A stretch of 64,000 nt of DNA, taken from assembly GCF_003449015.1 (NCBI RefSeq), contig NZ_QRGD01000002.1, forward strand, positions 496,001-560,000, given 5' to 3'. Below the pieces are notes generated by a model, which was not told the DNA's origin, did not search any database, and saw nothing but the letters and a program-made list of their open reading frames with translations. Shown here one piece after another: positions 33,247-42,771 of this stretch (the stretch's first letter is position 1; every line of letters begins with the position of its first letter). A program made the translations under genes and the position numbers. This DNA comes from Aureibaculum luteum. Lineage in GTDB: Bacteria > Bacteroidota > Bacteroidia > Flavobacteriales > Flavobacteriaceae.

Positions 33247-34449
33247 TTAATCTCTGAAAACACCTGGTTCTTTTAGGTTAATAATGTTAGCATCTTCTTC
33301 ATTAAGCATCCGTTTAGAGCGTAAATATCTGTTGTAATTATAGGCATCATAATTGGCTGCATTTTTATCAACACTACTAATATGTACTCGGCCTGCAGAA
33401 TGAATAAACTCATTATTCCCTATCCACATACCTACATGAATTACTCTTTCTTTCGAAGTTTCTGTTGCAGGTTTACCAAAGAATAGTAAATCACCAGGTT
33501 CCATATTATCAAAACTTTTATCATCATCAATTAATTTACCCGTATGTATTTGTTGAGAAGCATCACGAGGTATAACCAATCCGTTCAAAAAGAATATCGT
33601 TTTAGTAAAACCACTACAGTCAACACCTTTTGAAGATGTACCACCCCATAAATACGGAAGACCCATTAACGTTTTTGCAGTCTCTACCATCGATTCTTGT
33701 GTTGGGTTTAGACTTGCCAACCAACTATTGTAATTCATAGCTTTGTTTTTTTCGATGTAAGCCATCCGCCCATCTGGATATTTTACTTTGAAAAATAATC
33801 CAACTTCATCAAGTACTTCAAAAATATCACCAGCTACCACATCAGAAACAACAGGACTAAACTTACTCTCACTTTCAAAAGATTCTCCGTAAGTACCCAA
33901 AAATATTATTTTATTTGCCAGTTTCCATGTAGCAAAATCTGATTCTTTCATCAATTGAATTCCGCCACTATCAACCCAAGCTAAATACTTATCAGGCGTT
34001 TGAATTAGGTACCAATTGTCTTTTTTTGTATATACATTTAAGGGCGTACCTAAAGTAGCTTGTGTAGCTAATTCTGCAGAATGTTTAGGATTACTTCTTA
34101 AATTGGCAACTGATATTTTTACAACAGCCTTTATCTTTCCATCTAAAATAGCATCAGGATACATTTGAATACTATCAACAAATGTAATTTCTTCTTTTTT
34201 TAAGTTTTCCTTTAGTGTTTTAACGGCTTCAGGTAAGTTTGAAGTCCCTTTAAGAATAATTTGATTATCATTTTTAACAGAACTTACATCAAATAAGGCA
34301 ACTCTTTTGTCAGGTGCAAACTCAGTTTTAACAAGGGTAATTTGATTTTCTAATGGATTTTCTTGAGTTTTTTCAACATTACTTTCACAAGATGTAAAAA
34401 TAAAAATACTAAATGCTAAAAACGTAAAAATATACTTTCTTCTTTTCAT
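33247..34449 (-). CDS. C40-family (NlpC/P60) peptidase lipoprotein with SH3 domains
   Basis: A 400-residue lipoprotein (lipobox FTSC). About residues 105-240 hold two bacterial SH3-like domains ('VKISVANLRSNPKHSAELATQATLGTPLNV', then a second with 'GDIFEVLDEVGLFFKVKYPDG'). The NlpC/P60 domain follows, with Cys in VDCSGFTKTIFF and His in 'VIHVGMWIGNNEFIHSAG'. It hydrolyses gamma-D-glutamyl-diaminopimelate bonds in peptidoglycan. It is 9 nt downstream of the polyphosphate glucokinase gene and is likely cotranscribed. Confidence 0.92.
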   Translation of the reverse strand: MKRRKYIFTFLAFSIFIFTSCESNVEKTQENPLENQITLVKTEFAPDKRVALFDVSSVKNDNQIILKGTSNLPEAVKTLKENLKKEEITFVDSIQMYPDAILDGKIKAVVKISVANLRSNPKHSAELATQATLGTPLNVYTKKDNWYLIQTPDKYLAWVDSGGIQLMKESDFATWKLANKIIFLGTYGESFESESKFSPVVSDVVAGDIFEVLDEVGLFFKVKYPDGRMAYIEKNKAMNYNSWLASLNPTQESMVETAKTLMGLPYLWGGTSSKGVDCSGFTKTIFFLNGLVIPRDASQQIHTGKLIDDDKSFDNMEPGDLLFFGKPATETSKERVIHVGMWIGNNEFIHSAGRVHISSVDKNAANYDAYNYNRYLRSKRMLNEEDANIINLKEPGVFRD

Positions 34450-34458
34450 ATCATTTAA

Positions 34459-35199
34459 TTACAATTTTCTTGAAGCAGCAATTGCAGCACCAACAATACC
34501 AGCTTCGTTTTCAAATTGAGAAGGCACTACGGGTACATTTACCGTTAATTCATCTTGAAATTTATCTATTTTTTTACTGGCTCCACCACCCAAAATAATT
34601 AAATCTGGAGACGCTAAAAATTTAACAAAGTTCAAAAATTCATTAAAACGTTTCCCCCATTTTTTATAAGATAAATTTTCTCGTTTACGTACAGAATCTG
34701 CGGCGTATTGTTCAAAATTCATGTTTTTTCTAAAAGGGGCCGTCCCTAATTCAATATTTGGTATAAGTACACCATCGTAAAACATTCCAGAACCTAGACC
34801 TGTACCGATAGTTATCATTATTACCGTGCCTTTTTTATCTTTTCCTGCCCCAAATGTCATGGCAGCCAATCCCGCAGCATCGGCATCATTAACTATATGA
34901 AATTCTAAACCTGTACGTTTTGAAAATAATTCGTCCGCATGTACCTCTTTCCAACTATCATGAATATTAGTGGCAGTTAAAACTTGTCCGTGATTAATAA
35001 TTGCCGGAAAACCACAGCCAACTTCTCCTTTCCATTTAAAATGTGCTACTATTTGTGCTATAACATCAGCAATATCATTTGGTTTTGCCCCTTCCGGTGT
35101 AGGAATACGATGTTTTTCAGAAACCAGTTCACCTGTTTCTATATTTACTATTGCTCCTTTGATGCCAGTACCGCCAACATCTATACCTAATATTTCCAT
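34459..35199 (-). CDS. ppgK: Polyphosphate glucokinase-type ROK kinase
   Basis: A 246-residue ROK-family kinase. [11 protein letters not shown] is the phosphate-binding loop, '[11 protein letters not shown]' and '[14 protein letters not shown]' carry the sugar site and catalytic Asp, and '[15 protein letters not shown]' is the second phosphate loop. The zinc motif CxCGxxGCxE of regulators and of bacterial glucokinases is missing, as in PpgK. PpgK-type enzymes phosphorylate glucose with polyphosphate or ATP. A C40 peptidase gene follows 9 nt downstream. Confidence 0.85.
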   Translation of the reverse strand: MEILGIDVGGTGIKGAIVNIETGELVSEKHRIPTPEGAKPNDIADVIAQIVAHFKWKGEVGCGFPAIINHGQVLTATNIHDSWKEVHADELFSKRTGLEFHIVNDADAAGLAAMTFGAGKDKKGTVIMITIGTGLGSGMFYDGVLIPNIELGTAPFRKNMNFEQYAADSVRKRENLSYKKWGKRFNEFLNFVKFLASPDLIILGGGASKKIDKFQDELTVNVPVVPSQFENEAGIVGAAIAASRKL

Positions 35200-35381
35200 T
35201 TATGTGGATTTAAATTATAGCTTATAAAATTGCTAATAAATGTTGAGTTATGCAACCCTTCCATTAAAAGCTTTTCTTAATTTTGTGAACAGTTAAAAAT
35301 GAGACAGATCATTTTTGGCTAGCTACCTAAAAGCTAAATATCTAGCTGTAACTGACAATAAATATAATTAAGAGAGAACGG

Positions 35382-35951
35382 ATGAAAATAGTATTTGCAA
35401 CACATAATCCTAATAAATTAAAAGAAGTTCAACAATTAATGCCAGAGAGCATCGAATTATTAAGTCTTTCAGATATTAATTGTAACGAAGAAATCTTAGA
35501 AACAGCCAATACCCTATTAGGTAATGCAAAAATTAAGGCAGATTATATTACCAAAACTTATGGTTACGATTGCTTTGCTGATGATACAGGGTTAGAGGTT
35601 ACTGCCTTAAATGGTGATCCTGGTGTGTATTCTGCTAGGTATGCCGGACCAGCAAATGATGCTGTAGCCAATATGGCGAAATTATTATCAAATTTAAAAA
35701 GCAAAAAGGATAGATCAGCTCAATTTAAAACGGTTGTTGTGTTGAATTTAAATGGTGAACAACATGTTTTTGATGGTATTTGTAAAGGTGAAATTCTAAA
35801 AGTACAACAAGGAAAAGATGGTTTTGGTTATGATCCCATTTTTAAACCCAAAGGGTTTGATACTTCTTTTGCTGAAATGTCAATGAAAGAGAAAAGTGCA
35901 ATTAGCCATAGAGGCAAAGCCATTCAAAAATTAGTTGGTTTTTTTAAATAA
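35382..35951 (+). CDS. Non-canonical purine NTP pyrophosphatase (RdgB/HAM1)
   Basis: A 189-residue house-cleaning enzyme that hydrolyses ITP, dITP and XTP to monophosphates. 'IVFATHNPNKLKEVQQLMP' is the N-terminal substrate motif. 'DCFADDTGLEVTALNGDPGVYSARYAG' contains the catalytic DD. 'GFGYDPIFKP' and 'EKSAISHRGKAIQKL' complete the signature. It is a single gene with a terminator shared with the convergent peptidase gene. Confidence 0.96.
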   Translation: MKIVFATHNPNKLKEVQQLMPESIELLSLSDINCNEEILETANTLLGNAKIKADYITKTYGYDCFADDTGLEVTALNGDPGVYSARYAGPANDAVANMAKLLSNLKSKKDRSAQFKTVVVLNLNGEQHVFDGICKGEILKVQQGKDGFGYDPIFKPKGFDTSFAEMSMKEKSAISHRGKAIQKLVGFFK

Positions 35952-36055
35952 GTAATAATCATTTATAAAATATAGATAAGTTTTGAACCGCCTGGTAAAA
36001 GCATATTTTTATCTAGTTAAAGGTATATTAAACGATTTAGCATCCTATAGATAAA

Positions 36056-36091
36056 ATAAATTCCCCTTCTTATTCAAGAAGGGGAATTTTA
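36056..36091. terminator. Strong bidirectional terminator
   Basis: A perfect stem TTCCCCTTCTT (36061-36071) with AAGAAGGGGAA (36076-36086), extended by three A/T pairs, has a four-base loop. It is flanked by A-rich and T-rich sequence. It separates the convergent RdgB/HAM1 and DPP-IV genes. Confidence 0.88.
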
Positions 36092-36124
36092 GTATAGTGT
36101 TTAATTATTATTTGAATTCATCTA

Positions 36125-38197
36125 CTAATCCAATACCAAATGTTCAATAAAAAATTCCATCATTCTATCTACATTTAAACGTGTATGTCCTTTATCAGGA
36201 CCAATTTGGACTTCAAAACTTTTACCAGCTTTCTGTAAGGCCTGAATTAATTGCAACGAATTTGCTGGGTGTACATTATTATCACTAGAACCAAAAAATA
36301 TCATTAATTCGCCTTTAAGATTAGGAGCATACGTCATTAAACTAGCCGCATCATAGCCTGCTTTATTATCTTCAAGCGTATTCATAAAACGTTCTGTGTA
36401 AATATTATCATAATTTCTCCAATCGGTTACTGCTGAATTTGCCACAGCTGCATGATATACCTCAGGAAAACGTAATAAACTTGCAGCTGCCGTTGTACCT
36501 CCATAAGAAGTACCGAATACACCAACATTGTCTTTATCAAAATAAGGTCTATCATATAAGGACTTGATACCTTCAGCAAAATCGTCTTGTTCTACAATGG
36601 TTAAATTACCATACAATTGATCTAATAATTTTTTACCACGTCCACGTACATTTCTTCCGTCAATATTTGCTACTAAAAAGCCATATTCCGTTAAGGCATC
36701 AGGAGTTCTAAAAGTTTCTCTAAATGCATTGGTTGCCGGACCACCATAGTTGCTTAATAAAAGAGGATATTTTTTATTTGGATCAAAATTTGAAGGAAAA
36801 TGCAACATACCGTGTAATTGGGTTGTTCCATCAGCTGAAGTAAAAGTAAAGACTTCTACTTTTTTCAATCCTAATTTTTCAAAATCAGTCATGTCACTTT
36901 GATATAACTTTTTAATGATTTTACCTTTTGCATTTAATAAATTAGTAAAAGGAGCAATATCATGTGTTTCAGCCACATCAACAATATATTTACCATTTGG
37001 TGAAATACTTACACTATGATTATATACAGGGTCTGTTAAACGAACATCACCTTTACCATTTAACTTCACTTTATGCAATTGCATTTTCATGAAGTTATCA
37101 CCACTTCTAGCCATATAATATAAGATGCCTTTCTTCTCATCAACATCTACAATACTTGAAACTTCAAAATTATGATTGGTTAAAGTTTTTAGAAGTTTCC
37201 CGTTAAAATCGTACAGATAGTAATTGTTAAAACCATTACGTACTGAAGCCCAAATAAATCGTTTTCCATCTTTTAAAATATGAAATTCGGGTGAGTTCTC
37301 CGTAAAACTCGGTAACCATTCTTCACGCACTACAACACGACTTTTACCAGTAGCTGGGTCAGCCGCTTTAAGTTCCATTATATTTTGCTTTCTATTGGTA
37401 CTATGATACAATAATTCTTTACCATCAGGAGACCACGAGATGTCATATAAATAGGTACCTAAATCACCATCATTAAATAATTTTCCATTGCGAGTGTCAA
37501 GCGTAATCATTTTTTTAGTGGTCAAATCATACATCATCAAATCTACCGGTAAATTTTTAGCTCCAACTTTCGGATATGCTTCTATTTCAACAGAATCTTG
37601 AATTTTAGTTTGATCATATAATACATAGTATTTTTTAGCCTCTTTTTCATCAAAACGATAAAATGCTATTTTTTTATTATCAGGTGACCACCACATCGCA
37701 GTAGTTTGACTTAATTCTTCACCATAAACCCAAGTAGCTATTCCATATTTTATTTGATTGTCATCATTTCCTTCAGTGGTTATCGCTACTACATTATTTC
37801 CATCAATATCACTGATATACATATTTCTATCTTTGGTATAGGCTTTTAATTTACCATCAGGAGAATCAGTAGAAGCATATTGTCTACCACGTTGTGGTCT
37901 GTTAGCATATCTGGCTCTCCAATCAGGAACCACAGCGTCTCCAATTTCATTTGTTTCATCTATAGTAATGTCATATAAGAAACGTTTCCCATCTTTATTA
38001 TATTCGAAATTATTACCATTCTTATGCCAATCTACGCTTATGGCTCCACTTTTCATAGCACCTCTAATTTGAGGAGCAATTTCAGAGTATCGTTCATAGC
38101 CAGGCATACTTTTAAGCTTATCTTGAGCAAAAACAAAAGTTACACTTAGGGTAACAACAAATAATAATAATTTTTTAAAATGTTTTAAAAGAATCAT
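36125..38197 (-). CDS. S9-family peptidase (dipeptidyl peptidase IV type)
   Basis: A 690-residue exported peptidase (signal peptide ending VFAQ). An eight-blade propeller of about 400 residues ('GEELSQTTAMWWSPDNKKIAFYRFDE', 'DISWSPDGKELLYH') precedes an alpha/beta-hydrolase domain. The catalytic Ser is in FGTSYGG, the Asp in 'FGSSDNNVHPANS' and the His in 'DKGHTRL'. The YGEE-like motif in the propeller binds the substrate N-terminus, as in DPP-IV. It removes Xaa-Pro dipeptides in the periplasm. It is a single gene. Confidence 0.95.
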   Translation of the reverse strand: MILLKHFKKLLLFVVTLSVTFVFAQDKLKSMPGYERYSEIAPQIRGAMKSGAISVDWHKNGNNFEYNKDGKRFLYDITIDETNEIGDAVVPDWRARYANRPQRGRQYASTDSPDGKLKAYTKDRNMYISDIDGNNVVAITTEGNDDNQIKYGIATWVYGEELSQTTAMWWSPDNKKIAFYRFDEKEAKKYYVLYDQTKIQDSVEIEAYPKVGAKNLPVDLMMYDLTTKKMITLDTRNGKLFNDGDLGTYLYDISWSPDGKELLYHSTNRKQNIMELKAADPATGKSRVVVREEWLPSFTENSPEFHILKDGKRFIWASVRNGFNNYYLYDFNGKLLKTLTNHNFEVSSIVDVDEKKGILYYMARSGDNFMKMQLHKVKLNGKGDVRLTDPVYNHSVSISPNGKYIVDVAETHDIAPFTNLLNAKGKIIKKLYQSDMTDFEKLGLKKVEVFTFTSADGTTQLHGMLHFPSNFDPNKKYPLLLSNYGGPATNAFRETFRTPDALTEYGFLVANIDGRNVRGRGKKLLDQLYGNLTIVEQDDFAEGIKSLYDRPYFDKDNVGVFGTSYGGTTAAASLLRFPEVYHAAVANSAVTDWRNYDNIYTERFMNTLEDNKAGYDAASLMTYAPNLKGELMIFFGSSDNNVHPANSLQLIQALQKAGKSFEVQIGPDKGHTRLNVDRMMEFFIEHLVLD

Positions 38198-38388
38198 AAA
38201 ATAAAGATTTTATTAAAAATATAGATTAATAGAATGGTAAAAATAATCAAATTTTTAAAAGTAAGGTACTAAAGTTTAAGTATCATTTATGTAAGTAAAT
38301 ACATCTAAATAATTTTATAAGACATCCATACTTCTATTAAAATTATAGGCAATACTTTTAAAAAAAATAAATAACTAAACATACTAAA

Positions 38389-39144
38389 ATGAAATATTAC
38401 CATTTGATTGCTCTTATCTTTATTTTATATTCTTGTAATAGCGACTCTAAAGTAGATGAGCCTATTAATAGTGATGCAATCCCAATTTATAACCAAGCCT
38501 ATCAAGAGAATTATGCAGAAGATACCATTGATTATATTAAAAATAATGCAGAAAATGGTTATGTTTTACTGGATCCATTTCAAGATGATGTTATAGAACA
38601 TATTGAGGATATAAAAGCTAAGAACAATCAAGTTGGAGCTTATATTAGTATTGGTACGGGTGAAACGTATAGAGATGATTATAATCAAATGCAAGCTTAT
38701 TTAGTTTCGACGCCTTGGGGAGAATGGCCAGATGAGTTTTTTGTAAAATCTACTACCTCAGGTATTTTAGAAGTTATGAAAGCAAGAATAGATAAAATTG
38801 CTGCATGGGGCTTTGATTGGGTAGAGTTTGATAATATGGACTGGTTTTATGATGATGAATTAAGAACTGCTTATGGAGTGGAAGTAACAGAAAATGAAGG
38901 TATTGATTACTATCAAAAACTTTGTAGTTATGTTCATTCTAAAGGAATGAAATGTATGGCAAAAAATAGGGTAGAGAATGCTTCTGATTTTGATGGTGTA
39001 CTATATGAATCTTATAATGACGATAAAAATTGGTGGGATCAATCTGGAGCACAAAGCTTTTTAGATGCAGGAAAACTTGTTATTATCAATCATTATAATG
39101 AATCCAATTGTGGTCAAGTATATTTTGAGTATAAGGGAATTTAA
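38389..39144 (+). CDS. GH114-like (endo-alpha-1,4-polygalactosaminidase type) lipoprotein
   Basis: A 251-residue lipoprotein (lipobox LYSC). The barrel shows 'YVLLDPFQDD', 'VGAYISIGTGETYRDDY' and 'WGFDWVEFDNMDWFYDD', the last with the catalytic-type acids of the GH114/TM1410 family. 'KGMKCMAKNR' and 'DGVLYESYNDD' fit the later strands. Family members cleave galactosaminogalactan or related exopolysaccharides; the target here is unknown. It is a single gene. Confidence 0.8.
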   Translation: MKYYHLIALIFILYSCNSDSKVDEPINSDAIPIYNQAYQENYAEDTIDYIKNNAENGYVLLDPFQDDVIEHIEDIKAKNNQVGAYISIGTGETYRDDYNQMQAYLVSTPWGEWPDEFFVKSTTSGILEVMKARIDKIAAWGFDWVEFDNMDWFYDDELRTAYGVEVTENEGIDYYQKLCSYVHSKGMKCMAKNRVENASDFDGVLYESYNDDKNWWDQSGAQSFLDAGKLVIINHYNESNCGQVYFEYKGI

Positions 39145-39244
39145 AACGAAAACCTTTCCTTTATCTGTGAGGATTCTAATCTTAAAAAGTACGTACATTT
39201 TAATGAGTAAAAACGGATCGGAATTCAATCAAAATTCATTTCTG

Positions 39245-39252
39245 TATTTTTG
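39245..39252 (+). promoter_or_regulatory. Putative -7 box (TATTTTTG) of the CocE/NonD hydrolase gene
   Basis: TATTTTTG fits TAnnTTTG and lies 39 nt before the ATG at 39292. No good -33 element. Confidence 0.35.
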
Positions 39253-39291
39253 ATTACTTTTACAATTAACTAAACTAAACCTCTCCAAATC

Positions 39292-41187
39292 ATGAAAAAA
39301 CAAATTCTAAACACTTTATTTCTAGTTCTTTTCTTTACTGTCGGAAACTTTTTCTTACAAGCACAAGAAGAAAATAGCACCCTAAAAGAACTGGAAGAAA
39401 TAGCAGTCGTTGATCAAAAAGTGATGATGCCTATGCGTGATGGAATTCGGCTAGCAACAGATATTTATCGGCCTAAAGGTGATGGTAAATATCCGATTAT
39501 ATTTTCACGAACACCCTACAATTTTAACTCATGGGGTGATGGAGAACAACGAACAAGAACAGCTAATAATGCATTGTCTGCAATTAAGAGAGGTTACGCT
39601 TATGTAGTACAAAATGAACGAGGAAGATACTATTCTGAAGGTGAATGGGATATTTTAGGTGTACCCTTAACAGATGGTTACGATGCCTTTAGCTGGATGA
39701 AAGATCAAGAATGGTCTAATGGAAAAATAGGAACCATTGGTTGTTCTTCAACTGCAGAATGGCAAATGGCGGTTGCCGCTTTAGATCATCCTTCACATGC
39801 CGCAATGATTCCACAAGGTTATGGTGCAGGTGTTGGTAAAGTTGGGCCTTTTAACGAGCAAGGTAATTGGTATCGAGGCGGCGTAGAGCAAATGCTCTTT
39901 TTTTCTTGGCTATATGGTGTTGAGCACGATAAATTTAAACCTAGAATACCTGCTGGAGCTACACAGGAAGATTTAATTAGAATTTCAAGATTTTATGATT
40001 TAGCTCCTGAAAATCCAAAAGTGGATATGGCGGAAGCGTTAAATCATTTGCCTTTACAAGATATTTTAAAAAACATAAACGGTAAAAAAGAAATTTTTGA
40101 TAAAATGATACGTAGAACCCCTAATCATCCAGATTGGGCTAAAGGCGGTATTTATCAAGCGGATGATAATTTCGGAGTTCCAAGTTTTTGGTTTGCCTCT
40201 TGGTATGATGTTTCTGTTGGGCCAAATATAGCTTTATTTAACCATGTTAGAGAGCACGGTAAAGATGCTGAAGTTAGAGATAATCAATATTTAGTTATTG
40301 CTCCCACAATGCATTGCGGGTATACTAGAGCTAAAGAAAATACGATAGTTGGAGAGCGTTCTGTTGGTGATGCCAGACTAAATTATGAAGAACAAATATA
40401 TGCTTGGTTCGATTTATGGTTGAAAGGAGAAAAAAATGATTTTAAAGAAAAAACGCCTCGAGTTCAGTATTTTACGATGGGTATCAATAAATGGCAGTCT
40501 TCTGAGACTTTTCCGCCTCAAGGAGCTAAACTTTTTACATATTACCTGAATAGTGCAGGTAAGGCAAATACTTTAAATGGAGATGGAGTCTTAGCAACTA
40601 AAAAACCAAGTAGTAAAGATCAGCCTGACGGATTTACATATGACCCAATGAGCCCTGTTAATTCTTATGGAGGTAATGTTTGTTGCACAGGTAATGCTGT
40701 AAAAGGAGGAGCATTTGACCAAAGTGAAATGGAAAAAAAAGACGATATCTTAGTATATACCTCTGACCCTTTAAAAAAAGGTATCGAAGTGAGTGGTTTT
40801 ATAGAATCTACACTTTACGTATCTTCTGATGCAAAGGATACTGATTTTACCATCAAAATTATGGATGTGTATCCTGATGGAAAGGCTTATAATTTAGATG
40901 AAACAATTCAACGTGTTAGATATAGAGAAGGTTATGATAAAGAAGTTTTTATGGAAAATGGTAAAGTTTACAAAGTAAATTTAAGTCCGATGACCACGAG
41001 TAATTATTTTGAAAAAGGACATCGTATTCGCATAGAAATTTCGAGTAGTAATTTTCCTCGTTTTGCAAGAAACTTGAATACGGGTGGTAAAAATTACGAT
41101 GAAACAGAAGGTGTTGTAGCTCATAATAAGATTCATCATTCTAGACAATACCCATCTCATATTAAATTACCTATAGTATTAAAATAA
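39292..41187 (+). CDS. CocE/NonD-family hydrolase (X-Pro dipeptidyl-peptidase S15-like)
   Basis: A 631-residue exported hydrolase (signal peptide ending FLQAQ). '[33 protein letters not shown]' is the S15 opening. The Ser is in [11 protein letters not shown]. The Asp-His pair is likely in '[12 protein letters not shown]' and '[12 protein letters not shown]'. The C-terminal jelly-roll ('[31 protein letters not shown]', '[17 protein letters not shown]') is the usual PepX C-terminal domain. It acts on peptides, esters or amides. It is a single gene. Confidence 0.92.
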   Translation: MKKQILNTLFLVLFFTVGNFFLQAQEENSTLKELEEIAVVDQKVMMPMRDGIRLATDIYRPKGDGKYPIIFSRTPYNFNSWGDGEQRTRTANNALSAIKRGYAYVVQNERGRYYSEGEWDILGVPLTDGYDAFSWMKDQEWSNGKIGTIGCSSTAEWQMAVAALDHPSHAAMIPQGYGAGVGKVGPFNEQGNWYRGGVEQMLFFSWLYGVEHDKFKPRIPAGATQEDLIRISRFYDLAPENPKVDMAEALNHLPLQDILKNINGKKEIFDKMIRRTPNHPDWAKGGIYQADDNFGVPSFWFASWYDVSVGPNIALFNHVREHGKDAEVRDNQYLVIAPTMHCGYTRAKENTIVGERSVGDARLNYEEQIYAWFDLWLKGEKNDFKEKTPRVQYFTMGINKWQSSETFPPQGAKLFTYYLNSAGKANTLNGDGVLATKKPSSKDQPDGFTYDPMSPVNSYGGNVCCTGNAVKGGAFDQSEMEKKDDILVYTSDPLKKGIEVSGFIESTLYVSSDAKDTDFTIKIMDVYPDGKAYNLDETIQRVRYREGYDKEVFMENGKVYKVNLSPMTTSNYFEKGHRIRIEISSSNFPRFARNLNTGGKNYDETEGVVAHNKIHHSRQYPSHIKLPIVLK

Positions 41188-41297
41188 AGTCTTCGTTTTT
41201 TGAAGTATGAAATTATAGACTTATAGCATTGATTTGTTATTTTTTTAGCAAATTAATTTATTTAATTTAAAAACGTAAAATAGTTAGGCTGTATAGC

Positions 41298-41326
41298 TTT
41301 GCATGTTTTGCGTTTTTTTATCTTTG
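41298..41326 (+). promoter_or_regulatory. Promoter of the first MFS gene
   Basis: TTTG (41298-41301) and TATCTTTG (41319-41326) are separated by 17 bp. This resembles the Bacteroidetes -33/-7 promoter, although 19 bp is more common. The GTG start lies 79 nt downstream. Confidence 0.5.
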
Positions 41327-41405
41327 ATCTCTTCAACGATAATTTTATAATAGCATTACCTATTTGTACTAAAATTTTCGAAATAGAACTAAAACTATAA
41401 TAAAA

Positions 41406-42671
41406 GTGCAAAAAAACGATCCTTACGCAGCATTACGTTTTAAAGAATTTAATATATTTTTAGTAATGCGTTTTGCGATGGTATTTGCTTGGTCCATGCA
41501 ATTTGTAGTTATCGAATGGCAGGTGTATAGTTTAACCAAAGATCCACTTTCGTTGGGGATTATTGGTTTAATGGAAGTGATTCCAGCAGTTTCCTTAGCT
41601 CTCTTTGCAGGACATATTGTAGATCAAAAAGAGAAGAAAGGATTACTAATTAAATGTCTATTAGCTTTTTCAGTGATTAGTTTTGGGTTGTTTTTACTAA
41701 CATGGCCAGAAGTAGTTTCTGGTTGGTCTTCCAATAAAATTCTTTATTCTATATATTTTTTAGTCTTTTTAGGAGGATTTATCCGTGCCTTTTTAGGTCC
41801 AACAATTTTTTCTTTATTTGCGTTAATTGTACCAAAAAAAATATATCCTAATGCAGCAACATGGAGCAGTTCTGTTTGGCAAATGGGAGTTGTTCTAGGT
41901 CCTGCTTTGGCCGGATTTTCTATCAATTGGATTGGTGTACATTGGTCTTTATGTCTAGTTTTTGCTTTTTCAATAATAGCTCTAATCAGTTTATCTTTTA
42001 TTTCTAAAAAACCGATATTAAATCCCAAAATTGGTGAAAATGTGTTCAAAAGCTTAAAAGAAGGAATCAAGTTTGTTTATTCTACCAAAGTTATTTTAGG
42101 AGCCATAACTTTAGACATGATAGCTGTTTTATTTGGTGGAGCAGTAGCCTTATTACCCATATTTGCACAAGATATTTTACATGTTGGTTCAGAAGGGTTT
42201 GGTATTCTTAGAGCGTCTCCAGCAGTTGGGGCACTATTGATAATGTTCACTTCTGCATATTTTCCGCTGAATAAAAATGCAGGTATGAAATTATTAGCCG
42301 CCATATTTGGATTTGGTATTTGTATTATCGTCTTTGGCTTATCTTCTTGGTTTTGGATTTCTGTTGTGGCCCTCTTTTTAAGTGGTGTTACAGATGGAAT
42401 TTCTATGATTATTAGACAAACCATTTTACAATTAAAAACACCCGACCATATGCGTGGTAGAGTAGCATCGGTAAATTCAATGTTTGTTGGGTCTTCTAAT
42501 GAGTTAGGAGCATTTGAAAGTGGACTTACGGCCAAACTTATGGGTACTGTAACTGCGGTTGTATTTGGAGGGGCCATGACCTTACTTACCGTGAGTATGA
42601 CAGGGGTTTTCTTTCCTAAATTAAGAAAATTAGACCTTCGTAAGGATATAGAAGAACATGAAAAGGAATAA
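41406..42671 (+). CDS. MFS transporter (MFS_3/EntS-like)
   Basis: A 421-residue protein with about 12 membrane segments. 'MRFAMVFAWSMQFVVIEWQVYSLTKDPLSLGIIGLMEVIPAV' and 'AGHIVDQKEKKGLLIKCLL' fit the MFS_3 (EntS) family, which exports siderophores and drugs. The start is a GTG (MQKNDPYAALRFKEF); no ATG is found upstream in frame. A second MFS gene of a different subfamily follows after 100 nt, with a stem-loop and a promoter box between them. Confidence 0.9.
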   Translation: MQKNDPYAALRFKEFNIFLVMRFAMVFAWSMQFVVIEWQVYSLTKDPLSLGIIGLMEVIPAVSLALFAGHIVDQKEKKGLLIKCLLAFSVISFGLFLLTWPEVVSGWSSNKILYSIYFLVFLGGFIRAFLGPTIFSLFALIVPKKIYPNAATWSSSVWQMGVVLGPALAGFSINWIGVHWSLCLVFAFSIIALISLSFISKKPILNPKIGENVFKSLKEGIKFVYSTKVILGAITLDMIAVLFGGAVALLPIFAQDILHVGSEGFGILRASPAVGALLIMFTSAYFPLNKNAGMKLLAAIFGFGICIIVFGLSSWFWISVVALFLSGVTDGISMIIRQTILQLKTPDHMRGRVASVNSMFVGSSNELGAFESGLTAKLMGTVTAVVFGGAMTLLTVSMTGVFFPKLRKLDLRKDIEEHEKE

Positions 42672-42679
42672 GAATTAAT

Positions 42680-42717
42680 TTAAATCTAATCTTATAATTT
42701 TTTAAAATTAGATTTAA
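42680..42717. repeat. AT-rich inverted repeat between the two MFS genes
   Basis: TTAAATCTAAT (42680-42690) and ATTAGATTTAA (42707-42717) are perfect complements around a 16-nt loop. There is no T run after the stem, so it is a weak terminator at best, and it lies just before the promoter box of the next gene. Confidence 0.5.
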
Positions 42718-42745
42718 TTAAGACCTTCAAAATTACTTATATCAG

Positions 42746-42753
42746 TACCTTTG
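42746..42753 (+). promoter_or_regulatory. Putative -7 box (TACCTTTG) of the second MFS gene
   Basis: TACCTTTG fits TAnnTTTG and lies 18 nt before the ATG at 42772. It overlaps an upstream in-frame TTG (42751), which rules against that TTG as start. Confidence 0.5.
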
Positions 42754-42771
42754 ACAACTCTAAAATCATTG

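Noticed and set aside
41190-41212. CTTC/GAAG hairpin after the CocE/NonD gene
   Set aside because: Only four base pairs around a T-rich loop; too weak to call a terminator.
42077-42577. Open frame of 166 codons on the minus strand inside the first MFS gene
   Set aside because: Antisense shadow of hydrophobic codons; proline- and isoleucine-rich product without family features.
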